Source: Tremella fuciformis
Taxonomy: Eukaryota > Basidiomycota > Tremellomycetes > Tremellales > Tremellaceae
DNA length: 64,000 bases
Reading direction: 5' to 3'
Assembly (NCBI GenBank): GCA_032768795.1
Contig: CP136495.1
Span: 1,676,501 to 1,740,500, forward strand
The notes beneath the pieces are model-generated. The model did no database searches and was not told where the DNA came from. It saw only the letters and a list, made by a program, of their open reading frames with translations. Below are positions 22,050 to 30,661 of this stretch, piece after piece. Position 1 is the first letter of the stretch. Each line of letters begins with the position of its first letter. The position numbers were made by a program, and so were the translations under genes.

Positions 22050-22689
22050 ATGAACGCCCCCGAATGGGCGTACCTCGACGGCCGGCTTATCGACTTGACC
22101 GTAAGCATCTCCTCCGTGTGCCGCAAGCGGTGGTGTCGCTGATGGCCGGTGGCAAAAGTTCCGCATCATCGGCCTGACCGAGCTCAATCCCCTGGTGGAC
22201 CTCCTGGATAGAGCGTGTGAGCCTGCCTCGCCTCAGCGGTCCCGAGAGAGCACGACTTGCTGACAGCAGTGACCATACCGCTCCTCGCGGTGTACATTCG
22301 ACCGTCCGCCACTCAGGGGCACTCCCTCTTCGTCGGCACGACCAGGAAATGGCAACAAGAGGAGCTCGCCCAGCTAGCAGGCGTGCTCAACAGCCTGGGG
22401 CCGGCTCTACAATGTCTGTACTCATTTGCCTTTGGTCTCAATACTGATGCTAGGTGCCTGGATCGAAGAGTGCTCGGTGCCGTATCCCATTGGCACCCAG
22501 ACCCCTGGCATACGGTACGCCCGCGCCCTCAACATCGGCACCGAGACCACCAGTCCCGATGGGGCTATTGCGCAGGAAGCTCGTAGCGACTTGGAAGAGG
22601 TGCAGCGCACTCCTGGTCGTGCCGGGGGAAAAGGGCGGCCGAGGGGATTTGTCGGTTTTGTGAGGGGCATCTTTGCTCAGCGTGGTTGA
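22050..22689 (+). CDS. Array gene 6: orphan family member with a damaged or shifted acceptor
   Basis: Exon 1 22050-22100 (MNAPEWAYLDGRLIDLT), exon 3 about 22270-22413 (TIPLLAVYIRPSATQGHSLF, 144 nt), exon 4 22454-22689 (WIEECSVPYPIGTQTPG, ending FVRGIFAQRG). Exon 2 by family rule would be 22150-22216 (67 nt, starting WQKFRIIGL), but the two bases before it are GG, not AG. The next AG downstream gives exon 2 at 22159 and removes exactly W-Q-K in frame (162 residues; 165 if the GG acceptor is used). So either the acceptor moved or the gene uses a rare acceptor. Exon 3 has a CAGCAG acceptor pair, either of which keeps the frame. Function unknown. Confidence 0.65.
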
Positions 22690-22899
22690 AACGTGTTGAT
22701 CTGCGTCGCCTGAGCAGGGCAGGGTGATTGTCAGTGTGTTCCTGTGTATTCTCGTTCCTGCACGAGGCTGAGAATGTGCTGGTGATTGGGCAGTGACAGG
22801 GAAGCCGCCTCGAACAGAGCTGAGCACACAATCATGCAAGTTACATTCTCTCCATTCTCCATCTCAACGACCGAACTATCCTCTTCACTCAGAAGCAAC

Positions 22900-23510
22900 A
22901 TGGGTCGGCCCCCTCTGCTTACCGGTGAAGCGTTTGCTACCAGTCTATACGTGAGGTACTGCAAGATGCCGAAATGAAACTGACCTCCAGTGGCGCTATA
23001 TCCGGATAGGCAGTCTATCCAAGGCCGAGATAGCAGAAGGGGTCGCTTCACGGCGTTCGTGCTCGAAATCTTCTTGTAGACTCCCCGCTGACCGACAGTA
23101 TGCGGACCGCCCATTTGGCTGTGGTTTGCAGAGCAAACCTTTGGGAGGCCTTTCGCGCTGGGAAAGCAGCTCCCGTGGACCGCACACGAAATTGACTCGG
23201 TTGATCGTGCTTTAAAAGCCCTTTGCGCCAAACGCCGCTGCAGCTGTGCGTCTGCGGCCTTGGCCAGAATGACCGAAAGTCTGACGCAACAGACGAGTGG
23301 CTCAGCAGCACCGCCGAGCCAAATTTCAAGTCTCCCGATGGGATGATGGTGGCCAGAAGACTTCCCTCAGAGGAAGGACAGATGCGTTTGAAGCATTTGG
23401 TCGAGAGCCGATCGAACAAGGGCACGGTCGTGTTTCGCGTGGATCGCAAAGACCGAGAAGGTCTGGGGAAGTACAAGCCTTGGAAAACAGGATTTGCCGT
23501 CAGCAGTTGA
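22900..23510 (+). CDS. Array gene 7: orphan family member
   Basis: Exons 22900-22950, 22991-23054, 23099-23245 and 23293-23510 (51, 64, 147, 218 nt) give 159 residues; phases 0/1/1. Exon 2 starts WRYIRIGSLSKAEIA and is one codon shorter than the family's 67 nt. Exon 3 has PPIWLWFAEQTFGRPFALGK and a helix TAHEIDSVDRALKALCAKRR. Exon 4 is basic (MRLKHLVESRSNKGTVVFRV) and ends KPWKTGFAVSS. The exon 3 pattern (P-x-I-W-x-x-F) groups it with genes 8 and 9 rather than with 2-4. No targeting signal seen. Function unknown. Confidence 0.68.
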
Positions 23511-23897
23511 GCGTAGTTACCTAGTACAAGTAGGCGTATACACGCCGATGCGTTTTGATGAATCTCGGCTCGTATTTATGTTGCTCTCCTGCTCAGTAAA
23601 GCTCGTCATCAGGCTAGACGACGCGTGCTCGTCTCGTGTCAACCACGACCTCCTCACCTACAGCTCACAGCTGGACGCGCGGCTTTCGAAGGCCGAGGGC
23701 GAGGCACGTCCGGCCGCCATGAGGCAGCCTGCCTTTTCACGGCACTCCGCCTCGAGGTGCGAGTGGCAACTGTCAGACCCAGAAGCATAAATCTCATCTA
23801 GCCTGCTGCGGATGAGCATCCACTCCTTCATCCTTCTCTCAGAACTCCTCTCTGTTACCTCTCTACCAAGTCCGACGACGACAGCGAGCAAAGAACG
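23511..23897. other. Intergenic region between array genes 7 and 8
   Basis: 387 bases with no supported gene; probably the promoter of gene 8. An AT-rich ATAAAT motif occurs near 23788, about 110 bases before the start. Confidence 0.4.
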
Positions 23898-24406
23898 ATG
23901 CTGAGTAGGTGGAGACCAAGAGAGTACACCTCGGTCGGAACGCCTCTCTATGTACGCCGACCGACTTACAGTACCCCTGACCAGGTGCTGACGTGCAGTG
24001 GCAAACTTACGATATCCGCACTTGGGACCCAGCGCAGGCTATCGCCGACCAGCTCGCGGCTCGTCGTGCGTGCCGCGTTTCGTCGGGGTAGACGGTGCTG
24101 ATAACAGTCGCTGGTCCATCGATCTGGGTCGAAGTGGGCAACGGAGGCTATGTCGGTATCGGCAAGGAGCTCTCGTGGATGGACTATGAGGTGGATTCGC
24201 TGGATCGGGCCTTGCGCGGCCTCAGCGAGTTGCGACACTGGCAGTGTGAGTCGTTCACATCGGTCTGAGAAGAGGCTGAGGACCATGTAGACCAGTGGAC
24301 CGGCCGGTACACGCGGCCTTATGCCTACGACCCGACCCTCTCGCTCTTCACTCGGAGGCTGATTGCTGCCGAGGGCGACAATCGACTCCGTTATCTGCTG
24401 GGCTGA
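23898..24406 (+). CDS. Array gene 8: smallest orphan family member
   Basis: Exons 23898-23951, 23999-24065, 24108-24245 and 24291-24406 (54, 67, 138, 116 nt) give 124 residues; phases 0/1/1. Exon 1 is MLSRWRPREYTSVGTPLY; exon 2 starts WQTYDIRTWDPAQAIADQL; exon 3 has GPSIWVEVGNGGYVGIGKEL and MDYEVDSLDRALRGLSEL, the latter close to gene 7's helix (EIDSVDRALKAL); exon 4 ends RRLIAAEGDNRLRYLLG. This minimal form probably represents the family's core fold: two strand-helix units. Function unknown. Confidence 0.7.
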
Positions 24407-24875
24407 GTCGATGTTGGACATGCCCGCACTGCGTCTGCATCGGTGATGCTCACCTCCCTTCTCCCGTCTCTGCCTCATGCCAATCCTGCCGTAGTCCCGT
24501 TATTCCCAGAATGATTCCTTCCCGTACCAGATAGACATTTTCTGCATGTGCCTCCCCTCTCTCCTCACGTCATGACGCCCAGCACGGTCTAAAAGCTTAA
24601 ATGCCCCGAGTCGCAGCTTCTCCTTCACTGCCCAATCAGCATCACATCCATCACGAATTGTGATGCATAGGAACGACCAGATCGCATCTTCACTGGATTG
24701 TGTTGCACACACTAAGCGAGCCTATGAGGCCCCACCAAGGATCAGTCGGACCCGATACATACACAATGACGCCCCTTGCAGACGGACAGCACGCCGAACA
24801 ACGCCCGTGCCGCATTCCAGCTTCTGAGACATCTTTCCATTCTGCTTGTCCATCCTCATAATCCAATTCACCAGG
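24407..24875. other. Intergenic region between array genes 8 and 9
   Basis: 469 bases. No gene supported; a short minus-strand frame (24500-24712) lacks any motif. Presumed promoter and leader of gene 9. Confidence 0.4.
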
Positions 24876-25585
24876 ATGAGCTCAGCACAGGCTCAGAAAC
24901 CATTCTCGGGAACGTTGTTTGTCAGTCCTCTCATCCATGAACACAGCATCATGATGTGCTGACTGCCAGTGGCGAGTCTACACAGTCTTGCCCGCGGTCT
25001 ATCCCGAACATGCCGCACAATGTCTAGCGGGCAATCGTATGGCCTTTTGCCTGAAGACGATTCGTTAGCTGACGGTGACGTCTGTGGAGATCCCATCTAC
25101 CTCTGGTTCCGACCGCCTCCCATCGCGGAAGGGTTTCAGAACCTCTACATTGGGAAAGCGGACGATTGGACACTGGACGAGAAGCTCTCGCTCGACAAAG
25201 TGCTCAAAGTCCTTCATCAGGAGCACGGCTGGGTATGTGAGTCACACTCTGCGTGATTCAGACACGGCTGGAGTAGCTGACGGCAGTCCTGCTGTCTGAC
25301 GACACCCACGAGCGACATCGCCCCGGTCGGATGGACACCTCGTTCAAGATGGACTTGCCGAAGGAGCCCGGCCAGACACGGCTGACGCAGAGGACAGGGG
25401 TGACGGGTGACCCGCCGGATGTTCCATCGCCGCCGGAGCCGCGGGATGTGGGTGATGCATCCAGAGACACAGCTGCTATCCCGGGACCGGGAGCGGAGGC
25501 CAAGGAAGGCATCACCGGCTCGCCAGGAAGAAGAGCTCCTCGTGCGTCCGGAGGTTGGCGTCGATGGCTCTGTGTAGCTCCTTAG
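24876..25585 (+). CDS. Array gene 9: orphan family member with a Pro-rich tail
   Basis: Exons 24876-24920, 24970-25036, 25090-25236 and 25287-25585 (45, 67, 147, 299 nt) give 185 residues; phases 0/1/1. Exon 1 MSSAQAQKPFSGTLF; exon 2 WRVYTVLPAVYPEHAAQ; exon 3 PIYLWFRPPPIAEGF, NLYIGKADDWTLDEKLSLDK and VLKVLHQEHGWV; exon 4 is a disordered tail (DVPSPPEPRDVGDASRD) ending GGWRRWLCVAP. The cysteine four residues from the end invites comparison with a CaaX box, but a terminal proline is not a usual prenylation signal. The exon 3 length and P-I-W/Y-L-W-F motif match gene 7. Function unknown. Confidence 0.7.
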
Positions 25586-25811
25586 CGCGCGCGTTGTTGT
25601 ATTGTTCTGTCAGCTTCACCCGAGAGATTCTTTGAAGACGTCACTTTCTGTGTATCTCCTGTGGACGTCTATTGGATTCGTCTCGTGGTCACGGCGACCC
25701 CAAAGGATGCACACACTCACACAGACATAAAGCCGTCTCCAACAACGAGTGTGATCGTGTGCAGGATTCTCGCCTCCGTAAGATCACAATCCGCCATCGA
25801 CTTGCCCCAGG

Positions 25812-26555
25812 ATGAGCTCCTCCGACGGCTTCTTGAACATTCGACGCCCATGGTTCATCGAAGAGTCGGGGAAGCCTGTGCCCCTCCATGTGAACAGATA
25901 CCATACCCTCCCCAAAAGCAGAGATCTGATCCGCAGTTCCTACACCTGGCGCTGGGAAGGGTGGACGATGTAGGCAAGCTTGTGACGGACCTGACTAGCG
26001 AAGGTATTCGGCGTGGTACGCCATGATGATGCGCTCTGACGAGGCTAGTGGACGGAGTCGACTGCTACATTTGCGCGCACTCCGACGCCCACAAAGACAC
26101 CTTGTTGGTCCTGGGAAAGAAGGAGCGCTGGGACAAGGCCCGGCGCAATCGCATGATCAACATCTTGGAGACCCAGTTTGGGCAGAAATCCAGCGAGTCT
26201 TCCTCCTACATTGATCGACTTAGGATGGACTGATCGCCCAGTCACCCCGCTCCGAGTCACGATGGGGGTCCACCCGCTCGCCGAACGAGCACAGGATCTC
26301 TGGCTCGAATACCTCACGGCGCCGACCTACCACCAAGCCTCCATGTACATTGACCGCAGCCAGCGGTCTCGAGCGCAGGCGTGCTTCCAGAGGGGGGCCG
26401 ATGGCTGGAGAGACGACGTGGGCGAGCAGACATGGGACAACGCCGCTTTCTACATTGAGGACCTGCGCCTTTTGGCGTATCACTCGACCCATCCCGACTT
26501 GTACACGAAACGGGTGGAATTGGACCGAGATCTGGACTGGGCTGCGCTGCATTGA
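25812..26555 (+). CDS. Array gene 10: orphan family member with a GC-AG intron
   Basis: Exons 25812-25889, 25937-26003, 26049-26192 and 26242-26555 (78, 67, 144, 314 nt) give 200 residues; phases 0/1/1. Exon 1 MSSSDGFLNIRRPWFIEES; exon 2 FLHLALGRVDDVGKLVTDL, with F instead of the usual W; exon 3 VDCYICAHSDAHKDTLLVLG and a basic helix KARRNRMINILETQFG; exon 4 PLRVTMGVHPLAERAQDLWL, ending VELDRDLDWAALH. Intron 3 joins in frame only with donor GCGAGT at 26193, the same GC donor seen in array gene 4; the nearby GT donors give the wrong frame and a different disordered tail. Last member of the array. Function unknown. Confidence 0.66.
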
Positions 26556-26899
26556 GTGCGCCGGGATCGAGCTACGGGAATGATTGTTCTGCCTTTAAAG
26601 AGAGCCCCTCCTACCACTGTATGAATAACCGTGTGCAGATTTGAAAGCCTGACGAGTGTTCTGTATCCCGGACGCGCGAGCTGCAGGGCGACGACGAGAC
26701 TTCAAGGCGAGACACTTGCCAATGCACCCCTTGTCTGTCCGAAGCAGCTACGGGCAGCCATCCTTTGCCCACATTTCAAGGTCAGTCGCTACCGAGAGCT
26801 AGCCTCCCCACCGTACGATCCTCCCGAATCGCTTTTCTTCCTGATCCCGCCTCCATTCCTGTCCTTCACAACAGCAAGGCTACTTTCCAATATACAACC
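26556..26899. promoter_or_regulatory. Upstream region of the intronless orphan gene
   Basis: 344 bases with a pyrimidine-rich leader just before 26900. The open frame continues upstream to 26765 but without features that favour an earlier start. Confidence 0.4.
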
Positions 26900-28249
26900 A
26901 TGGACCCCTCCGTACCAGAGGAGTCAGACGAATGGACCATAGTTCATGCTCATGACCACTCTGACATCGCAGCAACTCGGGACGCAGCCTACTGGAAGGG
27001 CTTGCGTAGACCACACCACCCCAACTCGCTGGACAGTGCCGATCAGCTAGCTTATGTGCGGCATGTCTTGTCAAAGCAGGTCGCGTTTGCCAAATTGCAT
27101 CAGCAAGGTGCGCTGACAGTCTTGAGCTCACCCGAAATTCAAGGCAGAGAAATCTTGCTGGAAGACTACATACCTGTCAGCGAAGAGCTGCAAGGCGTCA
27201 ATTTCACTGTCAAGATGGAAATCGGCACACGGGATCAAGATCCTCTCCTCATCAAAGCCCATGTGAGCTGGAACAATGACACACATACCAATTTCAAGGA
27301 TATCAAGAGGAGCTTCGTAGGATTCCGCTTGTGGGGCCAGAACTCACAGGTGACCAAGATGAATGCGACTCTTGGTATGTTCGATTGGAGCTATACAGAG
27401 GAAAAGCGATTTGTCTACCGAGGCGCCGATGTCGGCGGAGTCTACAATCCTCGGACGGGCGCCAGCATCTCTTTGACGAGGATATGTGAAGCTGAAGAAA
27501 TGCTTAGAGACTCCGTGACTCCAGCAGAAGGTTGCGATACCGATTGTATTCCCGTGGCGCGAGATCAAGTGCTTGGCTTCTGGCGGAAGAAGACAACTCC
27601 CGTGAAGCACTTGAAGTATTCTGACGAGAAGTCTGTGCTGTTCAGTCAGCCAACCGCAACTCAGAAGGTGATAGTCACATCCGCCACTCTGAAAGAGTAC
27701 CTGACTCTGCCATATGCCTTTTCCAAGGTCTTCCAATCATCGAGCTTCGCGCCATGTATAGGGACGGACAGTGGAGAACGTATGCTATCGCTGGGGGCGC
27801 TCGAAGGAGCAATCCCAAGCATCCTCATCAACACGGACTTTGCTTTTCGAACGTCGTCGGCCAGAACGCCACAGGGTGGAGAGTACAGTTGTGATCTCTT
27901 CTGGAACCGCAAAGAGGAGATAGTGCGACTGAAGATGAGCGAGTCCGAAATGAGAGAAGCTTTCTCTCTCGAGGATGTGCCAGCGGGAAATGAAAATACT
28001 CCCTGTCCCATCGCTGACCGGCATTACGCAGGCAGTTTCAAGGCGACCGTCTCCTGGCCGAAGGTCAGCATGACGCTCACATCGCGGTTGGGGTCTTTCA
28101 CCGAGACCAAAGACTTCTCGAAAGAAGAAGTGAAAGGATCGGGTCTCTGTGGTCTTCGCCAGAGCAGTGTGGATGAGGCGCTGATCTTTTCAAAGGCAAT
28201 GGAGTTCACAGACTTTTCCGCCCGTGTGGAAACCAGAAGCTGCGTATGA
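26900..28249 (+). CDS. Intronless orphan protein (449 aa)
   Basis: One uninterrupted frame starting MDPSVPEESDEWTIVHAHDH, 449 residues, mixed alpha/beta in appearance with many charged and aromatic residues (FKDIKRSFVGFRLWGQNSQV; AFSKVFQSSSFAPCIG; FKATVSWPKVSMTLTSRLG). No signal peptide, membrane span or catalytic motif recognised. It lies directly after the tandem array on the same strand but lacks the array's four-exon plan, so it is not a member. The opening (acidic residues, then W-T-I-V) faintly resembles the orphan starting at 31467 (GDGWSLVQ); this may be chance. Intronless status is unusual in this intron-dense region and could mean retro-origin or a lineage-specific gene. Confidence 0.65.
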   Translation: MDPSVPEESDEWTIVHAHDHSDIAATRDAAYWKGLRRPHHPNSLDSADQLAYVRHVLSKQVAFAKLHQQGALTVLSSPEIQGREILLEDYIPVSEELQGVNFTVKMEIGTRDQDPLLIKAHVSWNNDTHTNFKDIKRSFVGFRLWGQNSQVTKMNATLGMFDWSYTEEKRFVYRGADVGGVYNPRTGASISLTRICEAEEMLRDSVTPAEGCDTDCIPVARDQVLGFWRKKTTPVKHLKYSDEKSVLFSQPTATQKVIVTSATLKEYLTLPYAFSKVFQSSSFAPCIGTDSGERMLSLGALEGAIPSILINTDFAFRTSSARTPQGGEYSCDLFWNRKEEIVRLKMSESEMREAFSLEDVPAGNENTPCPIADRHYAGSFKATVSWPKVSMTLTSRLGSFTETKDFSKEEVKGSGLCGLRQSSVDEALIFSKAMEFTDFSARVETRSCV

Positions 28250-28354
28250 ACAAACAGCTTGGCAATATCTCATGACCAAGGTAACGGGTCTCTGGTAGCA
28301 GCCAATACTTGCAGAGCGACTGGCTGATCTCGAGACACTCTGAATTCCAGTCGG

Positions 28355-28380
28355 TACGGTGGCCCGATAGTTTCAACGAC
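28355..28380 (+). repeat. Left arm of a 26-bp perfect inverted repeat
   Basis: Bases 28355-28380 are the exact reverse complement of 29054-29079. On this strand the arm lies in a short open frame containing QSVRWPDSFNDFENRI. Confidence 0.85.
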
Positions 28381-29053
28381 TTCGAAAATCGAATTTCGAT
28401 ATTGTAATTGCATTTCACTCCTTGAACAATGGATTTCGATATTTGGCCATTCTCAGATCTTGTCATCCATGCATGCAATCGATCTCAGACTCGGAGGATA
28501 TACCCTTCATGCATGTATCAACAGTCTGTGAGCTTTGTAACTTCCAGCTTTGCATGCATGGTGACATTTGGACACCCGTCTGAAGCTGGGATGAGCCTTG
28601 AAGGGGTCTCGGCCAAATTGAGATGGTGACCGGCTAACCTTCGGAGATCACCGCAAATCCTCCGACCTCCAATTCGGACCCCTCGGATGGTCGTGGCTGG
28701 CTGGTCAACCAGGACTCCCTTGTCATGCATCCGTCATGAGCTATGTTAAGCTTCAAAAACCCACTGAGGGGTAACAGACGAGTGTACTGTACGCCCCTGT
28801 GCTTGTTAGATGCATATAACATGGAAAATGACAGAGAAACAGGTGGCTCTACTCAGTATTCTGCCAGACTGGGGCTGTGTGGTATGGGCGCTTCATTATC
28901 ATGATAGGAGGGCGCATGCATAGCATGAGAAGATGCGTGCTGATCCCACGAGCTCTCACGCGAAGAGATCTCAACTCTAGGAGCAATATGAGCTGAGATA
29001 TGATGAGAATTGACTTTACATCTCATACCAAAAGTGAAAATGCGATGGTCGAT

Positions 29054-29079
29054 GTCGTTGAAACTATCGGGCCACCGTA
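29054..29079 (-). repeat. Right arm of a 26-bp perfect inverted repeat
   Basis: Reverse complement of 28355-28380, about 670 bases from the left arm. Read on the minus strand it encodes RRLRWPDSFNDIDHRIFTFG; similarity continues past the exact arm at the protein level, which suggests two diverged copies of one coding piece in head-to-head orientation. Confidence 0.85.
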
Positions 29080-29671
29080 GTCGGCGTGTTTCTGATACAT
29101 CACTCATGACTGATGAGAGCTTGCCTGCGTGAAGCAGCATCACTTATGTATATACTTGGTTATGGACAGGTCACATGTATCGTAGCGGGGAACAGACAGG
29201 CGCCTGGAAGCGCGTCGTATGCCAATAGCCCTACGTGGCCCTTGTGGTAGATCGACCTGGTGAAACATGGCATACAAGCAGTCAGCGGCGCGAATGGATG
29301 AGACCGCCCTTCTGCGCCAGTCCGTTAGCCTGGCAGTATCCACCTTTATACGTTGCGGACCGAAGCGAAGCTGGCCTCGGTCGCGTTTCAGAGCCGGGGC
29401 AAAAGCTGTACTTGCCCAGCTCAGGCTCTGCGCGGCTGCCTGCATTGCAGAGGCTCACTGTTCGTCAAAGGGCAATTCGCCCGCTCGATTTGATATGTGC
29501 TGTATCCTTTCCACTCACTCGTCGAAAGGATTGCCCTCCTAGCTTCAAGCCTGCTACAAAGAGCGAGGCGTTGCGTCGTCTTGCACTTTCCTTCCCTCAT
29601 CCCGTCTCTCGTCTCAAGGACTGCACGACTTTGCAGCACTGGTTCGCCGTGTCGTATTCGCACTCACAGCC

Positions 29672-30661
29672 ATGTCGTCTCTTGCGACTGAGATTGACTT
29701 CCAGCTAGTCAAGAAAAAGGGTAGACCTAGCGTCCGCGCAGTCTCGCACTCAGCCGGCCAGGACGGGTCCACGGGTGTCTCCCCGTCTAGGGGACCATCC
29801 TGGGACTTGCGCCGCGCGGGATCCAAGGATCTGTCCAAGTACTTGACCGACGACTTCATCGACAAGATCAAGCGTGCCTCCTTCAGGCGGTACATTGAAG
29901 ACCTTGACAAAGATCCAAGCCGACGCCCTCTGCCCCCGGGGAGATACAGTCTCACCGAGGCCGCCACGACCATTTCTTGCAAGGAGGGTTACAACTCCTA
30001 CAAGTATATTCCGATAGAAGAGACTGTAAAGTATCTCTCGGAACACTGTCCTGTGCAGATCGCTTTCATGACCCTTTACAAAGATGGGGCACTGAAAGAT
30101 TACATCGACATGCACGGAAGTCAGCTCATAGACGACTTGGACTTGCCAGAGGTCCCGGAGGATCTCAAGAACAGGAGTTTTCGCTTCTTTAGCGGGTTTG
30201 GGGTCGAACGCTCTGAGAAGGGCTTTGTGAAAGATTTCCAGATAGACTACGGTTTCAACTGGACGAAGAAGCCCCAGGACGATAGAGAGAACAATGGTCA
30301 GAGAAACAGTCAGAGGGGCTCCGGTTGGAGCGAAACCCAGGTTAATCAGACAGCATATCAGACGGACAATCAGACGAATAAGCCGCAGAAAAAGAGAGGG
30401 GGATTCTCGCACAGGGCCACGAAAGACCATACCATGGCAGTCCACTTCTATGCTGGCGACTTCCATTACACCGAATTCAAGGATTTCAACACGGACAGCC
30501 CGGGCAGCGAGTTTGTCTACGGCTGGCTGGATCGTAGAGACAAGGAGATCATACGTTACACGGAGGATCAGGCTCTGTTCTTCACCCGTGGCACCAACTG
30601 GGAGCACTTGATAGACTTGCTGGCCTTCCCTACAGAGGAGGAGGTCGACAGCTCCAATTGA
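29672..30661 (+). CDS. Intronless orphan protein with an N/Q-rich linker (329 aa)
   Basis: One frame starting MSSLATEIDFQLVKKKGRPS. Residues ~45-200 look folded (DKIKRASFRRYIEDLDKD, YNSYKYIPIEETVKYLSEH, VQIAFMTLYKDGALKDYI); residues ~205-250 are an N/Q/T-rich low-complexity linker; the last ~80 residues are again folded (MAVHFYAGDFHYTEFKDF, FVYGWLDRRDKEIIRY). No known domain recognised. A shortened relative starts at 31467 and shares the F-x-x-K-I...SFRR and FMT-x-YK blocks, so the two are paralogues. Cytosolic by default (no targeting signal). Confidence 0.65.
   Translation: MSSLATEIDFQLVKKKGRPSVRAVSHSAGQDGSTGVSPSRGPSWDLRRAGSKDLSKYLTDDFIDKIKRASFRRYIEDLDKDPSRRPLPPGRYSLTEAATTISCKEGYNSYKYIPIEETVKYLSEHCPVQIAFMTLYKDGALKDYIDMHGSQLIDDLDLPEVPEDLKNRSFRFFSGFGVERSEKGFVKDFQIDYGFNWTKKPQDDRENNGQRNSQRGSGWSETQVNQTAYQTDNQTNKPQKKRGGFSHRATKDHTMAVHFYAGDFHYTEFKDFNTDSPGSEFVYGWLDRRDKEIIRYTEDQALFFTRGTNWEHLIDLLAFPTEEEVDSSN

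Larger units (their letters stand above)
28250..29671. other. Gene-poor segment with inverted coding remnants
   Basis: About 1.4 kb without a credible complete gene. It holds a perfect 26-bp inverted repeat (separate entry) whose two arms each encode RWPDSFND when read outward from opposite strands. AT-richer than the core genes, with several CATGCATGC-like palindromes (around 28468-28475 and 28550-28560). The last part before 29672 is the pyrimidine-rich leader of the next gene. Confidence 0.5.

Noticed and set aside
20819..22126. Minus-strand open frame of 435 codons
   Set aside because: It is antisense to array gene 5, whose splice sites, intron phases and exon lengths fit the family rule. 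The long open antisense frame is a by-product of the GC-rich repeat (few stop codons).
24876..25089. Exon 2 of array gene 9 ending at 25021 with an acceptor at 25067
   Set aside because: It gives an open frame but a 52-nt exon and no proper branch site. The donor at 25037 with acceptor at 25089 gives 67 nt, a CTGAC branch site and the family pattern.
25582..25585. CaaX prenylation signal at the end of array gene 9 (CVAP)
   Set aside because: A terminal proline is not a typical substrate for farnesyl or geranylgeranyl transferases, and no other member has the motif.
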